Part shown: positions 1-5,751 of the stretch, piece by piece
How the letters are laid out: each line of letters opens with the position of its first letter
Numbering within the stretch: the stretch's first letter is position 1
DNA from: JALHRI01 sp044351685
Lineage (GTDB): Bacteria; Pseudomonadota; Alphaproteobacteria; Rickettsiales; UBA3002
DNA length: 5,775 nt
NCBI GenBank assembly: GCA_044351685.1
Contig: JBILFK010000101.1
Span: 1 to 5,775 of the forward strand
Direction: 5' to 3'
Notes under the pieces: model-generated
Database searches by the model: none
What the model was told of the DNA's origin: nothing
Seen by the model: the letters and a program-made list of their open reading frames with translations, nothing else
Position numbers and translations under genes: made by a program

Positions 1-2318
1 GCTACGTCCACCACATCGGTGGTTTTATTACCAATCACCATGCTGCCCAGATAGGCAGGGTCCTGCGATCCAATTTTTATCGCAATCGGCGCTTCGATAA
101 TATCGATAATTTCTTCAACAATCATGCCCACCGTATGGCCATCATAGCTGAATACCACCACCTGAATCAGGCCCTTATTGGCCAGCGGCGTATGATTGAT
201 ACTGTGCAGGCGCATCAGTTCGCCACGATATTGAATCACTGGGTTCTGACCCGAATGCTCAACATTGGCTGCATCAATTTCCTCAAGTCGCGATACCAGC
301 TCGAGCGGCACCGCTTTAGGTGCCCCCTCACCCGCGCGGAACACCAGGAACGAGGTGACTTTTTCGCCTGTTGCGGAAGCATTGCCCGCATCGTTGCGCG
401 AGGATAAATCTAAATCGCCGAGTGCTTTGGCAAGCCCGTTCGGGTCGAGAATCATAATCACGCTGCCATCGCCCAAAATGGTATTGCCCGAATAGACAGG
501 AATCGATTCCAGCAACCGTGATACAGGTTTCACCACAATTTCTTCGGTATCGTGAATACGATCCACGACTAAGCCAAAATCCGAAGCGCCCACGCGAATC
601 ACCGCAATGTAACCTTCGTAGGCCTGCTCGGCTGCGTCGCGCATTTCCTGCCCTAAAATATCGCGCAGCGACACCAGCGGCAGCAGCTTATCGCGCAAGC
701 GCAATACTGGCGAGTGGTTGATGTGCTCAAGCTTATATTCCGATTCCGAACCCACCCGCACCAGTTCAATCACATTCAGTTGCGGAATGGCAAAACGTTG
801 GCCGTGCGATTCGACAATCAGCACCGAAACAATCGCCAATGTGAGTGGAATTTTGATATGGAACGTGGAGCCTTTGCCCATTTTCGAGCTGAGTGCAATG
901 GTGCCACCAATTTTCTCGATGTTGGTGCGCACCACATCCATGCCCACGCCGCGCCCAGAAACGCTGGTGACTTTCTCAGCCGTCGAAAAGCCCGCACGGA
1001 AAATGAATTGCATAATCTGTTCGTCCGAAAGCGATTGAATTTCATCGGCGGTAGCGATGCCGTTCTCGATGGCTTTTTGCTTTACGCGGTCGAGGTTAAT
1101 GCCGCGCCCATCATCGGCAATTTCAATGATAATATGGCCGCCTTCATGGTAGGCGCTCAGCGTAACAGTGCCAGTTTCCGGTTTTTTTGCCGCCACCCGC
1201 AAATCAGGGGTTTCAAGCCCATGATCACACGAGTTGCGCACCATATGGGTGAGCGGATCTTTGATCATCTCCAGCAACTGCCGATCCAGTTCGGTGTGTT
1301 CGCCGATCATTTTCAGATCAATTTTTTTGTGCAGTTCGTGCGAGAGATCGCGAATCAGGCGCGGAAACTTCGACCACGCCGTGCTGATCGGCTGCATGCG
1401 GGTTTTCATGATGCTTTCCTGCAGCTCGCTGGTAATTTGCGAAAGCTGTTGCAGGGGGCCTTTGAGTTCACGGTCTTCGCGGTTACGCACTACCTGCATC
1501 AACTGGTTACGCGTCAGCACCAGCTCGCCCACCATTTGCATCAGGCTTTCGAGCATATCGAGGTTGACGCGAATCGATTGATTCGCCACGCCACCACCAC
1601 CGCCTTCTTTGGCATCGGCTTCAAGCCCTTGCTTCAAGGCTTTTTCCTTTGCAGAATCTGAAATCACGGGCTTTGTTGCAGGCACTGCGGGCGCAGGTTC
1701 AGGCGCGGGGGCGGCACCCACAATGGCATCCCAGTCTATTTCGGGGGCTTTCGAAAAATCTATGCCGCCATCAATCGTAGGAGCGGCCTCGTTAAACGCA
1801 CGCTCAAGCGCATCGAGTTCTTCCTGATTGAATTTGCCGCTTCCTTCCTTGATTTCTGCAGGTGCAAGCATGTTGGCCACGTTGGTTTCCGCATGCGCCT
1901 TACCGCCAGAAGCAGGCTTCACCGCACCGCCAGAAACGCCGGCAGTATCGGCAAAAATATTGAGTTGGTCAATCAGCTCGCTGTCTTCGCCGTCAGGCTC
2001 ACGGCCATTTTCAGCAAGATATTCAATAAGTGTTTTAATGCGGTCCAGCGCTTCGAGCACCAGCGATATGGCTTGTGGGGTAACCACAATTTCGCCATCG
2101 CGAATTTTTCCCAGCACGTTCTCGCCAGCATGCGCCACCGACTCAAGGCGCGGCAACCCAAGAAACCCGCAAGTGCCTTTAATGGTGTGCACCAAACGAA
2201 AAATATTCCCGAGAATACCTTTATCATTCGGGTTCTGCTCAAGCTTCACGAGCTCCTGATCGAGCAAGCCGATCGATTCGCTTGTTTCGGTGATAAATTC
2301 GCTGACGAGATCATCCAT
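1..2318 (-). CDS. cheA: Chemotaxis histidine kinase CheA, 3' end cut by window edge
   Basis: CheA autophosphorylates on a histidine under control of chemoreceptors and CheW, then passes phosphate to CheY and CheB; it acts in membrane-associated receptor arrays. I read 772 codons from the ATG at 2318 with no stop before the edge. Domains in order: P1 HPt about 1-105, with phospho-acceptor H44 in HTIKGTCGFLG; a variable linker about 105-245 containing an Ala/Pro-rich run near 202-212; P3 dimerisation from about 247; P4 ATPase about 310-492, with N-box N362 (HMVRNSCDHG), G1 D402-G406 (DDGRG), G2 from G455 (GRGVGMD) and G3 G481-G483; CheW-like P5 about 495-632; and a second CheW-like domain from K653 onward. 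All kinase motifs are intact. E. coli CheA is 654 residues, so this is a long form. The start is supported by the family-like MDDLVSEF N-terminus and an AAAGG Shine-Dalgarno (2326-2330, 7 nt spacer). The gene lies 85 nt downstream of chpT. Whether a receiver domain follows cannot be seen. Confidence 0.96.
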   Translation of the reverse strand, partial: MDDLVSEFITETSESIGLLDQELVKLEQNPNDKGILGNIFRLVHTIKGTCGFLGLPRLESVAHAGENVLGKIRDGEIVVTPQAISLVLEALDRIKTLIEYLAENGREPDGEDSELIDQLNIFADTAGVSGGAVKPASGGKAHAETNVANMLAPAEIKEGSGKFNQEELDALERAFNEAAPTIDGGIDFSKAPEIDWDAIVGAAPAPEPAPAVPATKPVISDSAKEKALKQGLEADAKEGGGGGVANQSIRVNLDMLESLMQMVGELVLTRNQLMQVVRNREDRELKGPLQQLSQITSELQESIMKTRMQPISTAWSKFPRLIRDLSHELHKKIDLKMIGEHTELDRQLLEMIKDPLTHMVRNSCDHGLETPDLRVAAKKPETGTVTLSAYHEGGHIIIEIADDGRGINLDRVKQKAIENGIATADEIQSLSDEQIMQFIFRAGFSTAEKVTSVSGRGVGMDVVRTNIEKIGGTIALSSKMGKGSTFHIKIPLTLAIVSVLIVESHGQRFAIPQLNVIELVRVGSESEYKLEHINHSPVLRLRDKLLPLVSLRDILGQEMRDAAEQAYEGYIAVIRVGASDFGLVVDRIHDTEEIVVKPVSRLLESIPVYSGNTILGDGSVIMILDPNGLAKALGDLDLSSRNDAGNASATGEKVTSFLVFRAGEGAPKAVPLELVSRLEEIDAANVEHSGQNPVIQYRGELMRLHSINHTPLANKGLIQVVVFSYDGHTVGMIVEEIIDIIEAPIAIKIGSQDPAYLGSMVIGNKTTDVVDV

Positions 2319-2350
2319 GGTGATACCTTTTTAGGGCACCATCTTAGCCA

Positions 2351-2366
2351 GTCATGCGCACATGAC
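2351..2366. repeat. Inverted repeat in the chpT-cheA gap
   Basis: GTCATG and CATGAC form a perfect 6-bp inverted repeat around a 4-nt loop, 33 nt upstream of the cheA start. On the minus strand no T-run follows, so it is not a standard intrinsic terminator. It could be a weak mRNA hairpin in the cheA leader or a protein-binding dyad. A 6-bp stem can also arise by chance. Confidence 0.35.
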
Positions 2367-2379
2367 AAAGGATTTTTAT

Positions 2380-2393
2380 CGCAATTCGCAATT
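2380..2393. repeat. Tandem heptamer, two copies of CGCAATT
   Basis: CGCAATT occurs twice back to back (2380-2386 and 2387-2393) between chpT and cheA. Read on the minus strand the segment 2395-2381 is TTAA-N7-TTGC, a CtrA-like box with one good half site and one half site mismatched at its last two bases. It lies 63-77 nt upstream of the cheA ATG, a sensible place for a regulator site. The repeat itself is certain; the regulatory role is inference. Confidence 0.35.
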
Positions 2394-2403
2394 AAAATGG
2401 GGT

Positions 2404-3072
2404 TTACTGGCCAGCTGCGGCAGAAAGAATCTGGCGCTGTGTCACATGCAGCTGCAATTGGTTGGGGGTGGCTTCAAGCGCCAGTTTGCCGCCCACATCG
2501 CGCATCAGGCATGCGCTCAGGTAAGCCTGCGCCGATTTTGGCGTAAGCCCGGCATCGGTTTTGCCCAGTAAAATCGCCTGTGTATCGGGGTCGATTTTTA
2601 CCGTTTCGCCTTCGGCGGTAAGGGTAATTTCTTTGGTATCGGGCGCGCTGCTCGTTAAGCGCACACGAATCGTGCCACCACGAATTAAACTGCCCGATGC
2701 GATAATGAGCAGGTTTAAAATAAGCCGTGCGGTTTTCTGACTAATAGAAATCCCCGAGGCATCGGTGTGGCTATCGGGCCAATCGAGGGTAATTTTACTG
2801 CCGCTAAAAAACAGCGCCGCCAGTGCTTTTTTGTCGGAAAGCGAAGCTTCTCCGGATTCGCCAACACGGCCATACGCCTGCCGATAAAACTGCAAGCGGT
2901 TCACGGCTTCTGTGGCACTCGAAAAAATCAGCTGCATGGCTTCATGTTGCATGTCGAAACCATCTTCGCTCAAAAACTCAGCGCCATTATTCACTGCGCC
3001 AATCGGGCCGGTCAGGTCATGGCAAAGGCGTGTGCAGAGCATTTCTGCAAGGCGTGTTTCATCGATCGACAT
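2404..3072 (-). CDS. chpT: ChpT-family histidine phosphotransferase (CckA-ChpT-CtrA relay)
   Basis: ChpT moves phosphate from the receiver of hybrid kinase CckA to the response regulators CtrA and CpdR; in Alphaproteobacteria this relay controls cell cycle or motility. The 222-residue protein has the expected length. The N-terminal helical hairpin (about 8-75) carries the phospho-acceptor H18 in RLCHDLTGPIGA, followed by the family-like NNGAEFL stretch. The C-terminal part (about 85-222) resembles a degenerate HATPase fold and shows no N-box or glycine-rich ATP motifs, as expected for a phosphotransferase rather than a kinase. The ATG is supported by a strong GAGGA Shine-Dalgarno 8 nt upstream. 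The gene sits 83 nt after gmhA and 85 nt before cheA, and a perfect CtrA-type box lies upstream, suggesting its own promoter. The family call rests on remembered ChpT sequence features, not a search. Confidence 0.88.
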   Translation of the reverse strand: MSIDETRLAEMLCTRLCHDLTGPIGAVNNGAEFLSEDGFDMQHEAMQLIFSSATEAVNRLQFYRQAYGRVGESGEASLSDKKALAALFFSGSKITLDWPDSHTDASGISISQKTARLILNLLIIASGSLIRGGTIRVRLTSSAPDTKEITLTAEGETVKIDPDTQAILLGKTDAGLTPKSAQAYLSACLMRDVGGKLALEATPNQLQLHVTQRQILSAAAGQ

Positions 3073-3080
3073 CTTAGATT

Positions 3081-3085
3081 TCCTC
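3081..3085 (-). promoter_or_regulatory. Ribosome binding site of chpT
   Basis: GAGGA on the minus strand, 8 nt before the chpT ATG. It is among the best Shine-Dalgarno sequences in the window and fixes the chpT start at 3072. Confidence 0.75.
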
Positions 3086-3105
3086 GGATTTCTGGCTCTG
3101 CCACC

Positions 3106-3121
3106 ATGCAGAATGCTGCAT
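3106..3121. repeat. Inverted repeat in the chpT leader
   Basis: ATGCAG and CTGCAT form a perfect 6-bp inverted repeat with a 4-nt loop, between the CtrA-type box and the chpT Shine-Dalgarno. No T-run follows on the minus strand, so terminator function for the gmhA transcript is unlikely. It may be an operator dyad or a small leader hairpin. Confidence 0.35.
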
Positions 3122-3144
3122 CATGCACTCTAGAACCATAAGTA

Positions 3145-3159
3145 TTAATTTTTCGTTAA
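3145..3159. promoter_or_regulatory. Full-consensus CtrA box TTAA-N7-TTAA upstream of chpT
   Basis: TTAA at 3145-3148 and TTAA at 3156-3159 are separated by exactly 7 nt, matching the established CtrA recognition sequence of Caulobacter and other Alphaproteobacteria. The box ends 72 nt before the chpT ATG, which suits a site near the -35 region of a chpT promoter with a short leader. The right half overlaps the gmhA stop codon (3156-3158). A possible -10 element, TAGAGT on the minus strand, is at 3127-3132, but it is weak. The match is seen directly; that CtrA binds here is inference, strengthened because the downstream gene encodes the phosphotransferase that feeds CtrA. Confidence 0.6.
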
Positions 3160-3734
3160 TCATGGGTATCCAGCCCCAGCGCCTGCTCTACCAGTGCAGC
3201 AAGGCTGTGCAATATAAACAGGTGCGCCTCTTGTATATGCGCGGTAATTTCTGAGGGCACAATGATAGTAACATCGGCCAAAGGCTCCGCATTGCGGGCT
3301 TTTTCGCCGGTCAGCAATACGGTGGCAATCTGCCGCTCGCGCGCCGATTCCAGCGCCGCCAAAATATTCGGGCTTTTACCGGAAGTGGACATGGCAATCA
3401 GCATATCGCCTGGTTTACCAAGCGCTTCCACCTGCCGCGCAAAAATGCGCGCATAATCATAATCGTTCGCTACCGCTGTAATAATGCCCGTATCGGCACT
3501 CAATGCAATCGCCGCCAGTGCGCGCCTATCATGCACAAAGCGCCCCACAAATTCACCCGCAATATGCATCGCGTCGCACGCACTGCCGCCATTGCCTGCA
3601 AACATGATTTTATGCCCAGCCGCAAAACATTCGGCCATGCGCTCAGACAGCGTGGCGATATCCGAAGCGTGATGTTCCAGCACGCCTTTCAGCGCGGCTT
3701 CATGAGCCTGAAAACGTGCATGAAGGCTGCTCAT
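3156..3734 (-). CDS. gmhA: Phosphoheptose isomerase (sedoheptulose 7-phosphate isomerase)
   Basis: GmhA is a cytoplasmic SIS-domain enzyme that converts sedoheptulose 7-phosphate to D-glycero-D-manno-heptose 7-phosphate, the first step towards ADP-heptose for the LPS inner core. The 192-residue length is typical. The phosphate-binding loop is GNGGSACDA (47-55). H57 and E61 in MHIAGEF match the metal ligand and catalytic positions of the family. TSGKSPNI at 117-124 is the second sugar-phosphate loop, and Q168 and H176 in the C-terminal helix match E. coli Q172 and H180. All key residues are present. The start codon overlaps the rpe stop as ATGA, and AGGAG lies 6 nt upstream inside rpe, so translation is probably coupled. 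The neighbours are not other LPS heptose genes (gmhB, hldE), which is mildly unusual. Confidence 0.94.
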   Translation of the reverse strand: MSSLHARFQAHEAALKGVLEHHASDIATLSERMAECFAAGHKIMFAGNGGSACDAMHIAGEFVGRFVHDRRALAAIALSADTGIITAVANDYDYARIFARQVEALGKPGDMLIAMSTSGKSPNILAALESARERQIATVLLTGEKARNAEPLADVTIIVPSEITAHIQEAHLFILHSLAALVEQALGLDTHD

Positions 3735-4390
3735 GCGGCACTCCTGAGTGCACGGATATTCGTTGCATAATCCGCCGAATGAAACACCGCCGAACCGGCA
3801 ACCAGCACATCGGCTCCTGCGGCTATCGCCTCTTTGGCAGTGGTAGGCGTAATGCCACCATCGACCTCGAGCATAATATCACGGCCAGTGGCAGTAATCA
3901 TGGCACGGATTTCAGCAATCTTTTTCAGTTGGCTGCGCAAAAAGCTCTGTCCGCCAAACCCAGGGTTTACAGTCATAATCAGAATCAAATCGACGTTATC
4001 CATCACATAATTAAGCGCCGAAGCATCTGTAGCCGGACATAGCGAAACACCCGCTTTTTTTCCAAGCCCTTTAATCTGTGCGACCGCACGGTCAAGGTGC
4101 GGGGTCACTTCTGCATGCACAGTAATAATATCGGCACCCGCCTGCGCAAACTGTGGGATAAACATATCAATCGGCGTAATCATCAGATGCACATCGAGTG
4201 GCAGTTGCGTGTGTGGGCGAAGCGCGTTCACTACCTGTGGGCCAATCGTGAGGTTGGGTACAAAATGCCCATCCATCACATCGACATGCACCATATCGGC
4301 GCCTGCCTTGCTGATAGCTGCAACTTCTTCGCCAAGGCGGGCAAAGTCGGCGGAAAGAATGGAAGGAGCAATCTGAAGTAAGCGTGACAT
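3731..4390 (-). CDS. rpe: Ribulose-phosphate 3-epimerase
   Basis: Rpe interconverts D-ribulose 5-phosphate and D-xylulose 5-phosphate in the pentose phosphate pathway, and in the Calvin cycle where present. The 219-residue TIM barrel has the usual length and motifs: IAPSILSADF near the N-terminus; HVDVMDGHFVPN with metal ligands H35 and D37; H68 in DVHLM; the phosphate-binding loop NPGFGGQSF at 142-150; and catalytic D177 in EVDGGI. The usual LNPxT motif reads LCPAT here, with Cys at 118. The ATG at 4390 is preceded by AGGAAG with a short spacer (4 nt from AGGA). It follows rsmB by 27 nt; rsmB-rpe adjacency is common in Alphaproteobacteria as I recall. Its stop codon overlaps the gmhA start. 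Confidence is very high. Confidence 0.97.
   Translation of the reverse strand: MSRLLQIAPSILSADFARLGEEVAAISKAGADMVHVDVMDGHFVPNLTIGPQVVNALRPHTQLPLDVHLMITPIDMFIPQFAQAGADIITVHAEVTPHLDRAVAQIKGLGKKAGVSLCPATDASALNYVMDNVDLILIMTVNPGFGGQSFLRSQLKKIAEIRAMITATGRDIMLEVDGGITPTTAKEAIAAGADVLVAGSAVFHSADYATNIRALRSAA
3741..3745 (-). promoter_or_regulatory. Ribosome binding site of gmhA within rpe
   Basis: AGGAG on the minus strand, 6 nt before the gmhA ATG and inside the last codons of rpe. Together with the ATGA overlap it supports coupled translation of rpe and gmhA. Confidence 0.7.
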
Positions 4391-4417
4391 AACTTCCTGT
4401 TAGCAGGCTACGTTACT

Positions 4418-5674
4418 TCACGCAATTTTTTCGAACATCACCGCAAAAAAACCATCCATACCGCCAATTTCTGCAAGCATGGTGGGTAAGGTGCGCAAAT
4501 ATCCGCTGGCGTGAATCGCTTCGGGGTGAATCAGCGCATGCGGCTCGACAGGGCGCAATTTTGCATCGGGATGCTGCTTCAAAAACCAATCAATCTGGCC
4601 TTCGCCTTCTTCCTGCTCTAGCGAACATACGCAGTATAATAATACGCCGCCCTGCTTCACCCACGGCCAGGCGCGCTCGAGCATGCGCGCCTGTAATACC
4701 GATAATTCGGATACATCGCCCGCTTCAAGCAAATGAAGAACTTCGGGGTGCCGGCGCCAGGTGCCGGTGGCGCTGCACGGCGCATCGAGCACCACGGCAT
4801 CGTAAATGCGCGTGGGTTCATATTCAAACATATCGCGCACACGAATTTCAGGGTCAAACCCCAAACGCTGCATATTTTCGCGCAGGCGTTCGCTGCGCGC
4901 TTCTGAACGATCAAGCGCCGTCACATGCGCACCACCTGCACAAAGCTGTGCGGTTTTGCCGCCGGGGGCTGCGCCCACTTCCAACACGCTTTTGCCTGCA
5001 ATATTGCCTAGCATAATGACCGGAAAGCTCGCCGCAATATCCTGCACAAAACATGCGCTATCCGAACGATTCACTAGCGCATCAATATCCGCATCCTTCG
5101 GCAGGCGTAATATGCGTGCATTAAGCGCGGTTGCGCCTTCGATAGTTTGTGGTGTCAGGCAATGCAAATCGGTAGGCGGTAATGTTGAAGCGCCATTGGC
5201 AATACGCTGCACTGTCACATTGCCATAATGCGCTACCCATCTCTCAAGCAGCCATTGCGGAATATTATGCATCGCATGCGGCAGCGCTGGCGCTTCTTGC
5301 GTGTAGCGCCGCAGCACGGCATTTGCTAACCCTGCAAGCCCTTTAAATTTGCTGCGCTTGATCGCTTCGACCGTCGCGTGAATGGTGGCATGCGAAGGCA
5401 CGCGCATTAAAATGCTTTGTGCCAACCCCAAGCGAATAGCACATTTCACCCAGTGCTTACCGCTTGGAAGTGGTTTTTCGAGCGCCATATCAATCAGCAC
5501 ATCGAGCTGCCCTAAATGCCGCAACGTGGTAAGAACCATGGCGCGAATAAACCGCTCATCATCAGGGTGAATACGCTCGTGCGTGAAGCGCGAAAGTAGA
5601 ATATTTTCTGGCGGCTGCTTTTCGCGCAGTGAAGCGTCAAGTACATGAATTGCTAATTGTCGTGATAGGGCCAT
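4418..5674 (-). CDS. rsmB: 16S rRNA (cytosine-967-C5)-methyltransferase RsmB
   Basis: RsmB (Sun/Fmu) uses S-adenosylmethionine to methylate C967 of 16S rRNA. From the ATG at 5674 the protein has 418 residues. The N-terminal third (about 1-135) is the NusB-like RNA-binding domain. The C-terminal Rossmann methyltransferase has SAM motif I EVGAAPGGK (232-240), acidic D255 of motif II, DAPCS with C300 (the cysteine thought to help product release) and VCS with C350, the likely catalytic nucleophile; most relatives have TCS there. The downstream EQEEGEGQI also fits the family. A longer frame starts at TTG 5710 (430 residues), but it adds a stretch not typical of the family and leaves only 19 nt to the possible divergent gene, so I prefer the ATG. 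Neither start has a good Shine-Dalgarno. It is probably the first gene of rsmB-rpe-gmhA. Related RsmF or other m5C methyltransferases are less likely because of the NusB-like domain. Confidence 0.93.
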   Translation of the reverse strand: MALSRQLAIHVLDASLREKQPPENILLSRFTHERIHPDDERFIRAMVLTTLRHLGQLDVLIDMALEKPLPSGKHWVKCAIRLGLAQSILMRVPSHATIHATVEAIKRSKFKGLAGLANAVLRRYTQEAPALPHAMHNIPQWLLERWVAHYGNVTVQRIANGASTLPPTDLHCLTPQTIEGATALNARILRLPKDADIDALVNRSDSACFVQDIAASFPVIMLGNIAGKSVLEVGAAPGGKTAQLCAGGAHVTALDRSEARSERLRENMQRLGFDPEIRVRDMFEYEPTRIYDAVVLDAPCSATGTWRRHPEVLHLLEAGDVSELSVLQARMLERAWPWVKQGGVLLYCVCSLEQEEGEGQIDWFLKQHPDAKLRPVEPHALIHPEAIHASGYLRTLPTMLAEIGGMDGFFAVMFEKIA

Positions 5675-5714
5675 ATGCGCAGCTTTATCGGATGTTGCGC
5701 GCCACCGCAAGTTG

Positions 5715-5720
5715 TACTAT
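5715..5720 (+). promoter_or_regulatory. Possible -10 element (TACTAT) for the divergent gene
   Basis: TACTAT resembles the -10 consensus and lies 9 nt before the ATG at 5730, so transcription could begin at or next to that ATG and give a leaderless mRNA. I see no convincing -35 hexamer at the right distance. The overlapping complement TATAGT (5716-5721) could equally serve rsmB on the minus strand. This is weak evidence. Confidence 0.2.
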
Positions 5721-5728
5721 ATCCACAG

Positions 5729-5751
5729 TATGCACGAAACTATGCACGAAA
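5729..5751. repeat. Direct repeat TATGCACGAAA, two copies, period 12
   Basis: TATGCACGAAA is present at 5729-5739 and again at 5741-5751. The repeat lies in the divergent region upstream of rsmB. If the plus-strand frame is coding, the repeat encodes MHE-T-MHE and duplicates its start codon; otherwise it could be a pair of operator sites. Confidence 0.45.

Noticed and set aside
714..1661. Long plus-strand open frame, 315 codons
   Set aside because: It lies wholly antisense to the kinase core of cheA, whose motifs are intact. The translation is rich in His, Arg and Phe with no recognisable domain, typical of a mirror frame of a GC-biased gene.
1828..2259. Plus-strand open frame, 143 codons, and the overlapping 1893-2546 frame
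   Set aside because: Both are antisense to the conserved CheA P1 domain and linker; the Ser/Pro-rich or mixed translations show no family features.
2818..3141. Plus-strand frames antisense to chpT (2767-3141, 2823-3077, 2912-3133)
   Set aside because: They are shadows of chpT in other frames with no ribosome binding site or recognisable product.
4751..4767. GC-rich near-palindrome CCGGCGCC-A-GGTGCCGG
   Set aside because: It lies inside the rsmB coding sequence next to DAPCS, has an internal mismatch and a 1-nt loop, and no T-run follows, so coding constraint explains it better than a terminator.
4561..5016. Plus-strand open frames over the rsmB methyltransferase domain (also 4806-5228)
   Set aside because: They are antisense to the most conserved part of rsmB and are low-complexity Arg/Ser/Ala translations with no plausible start signals.
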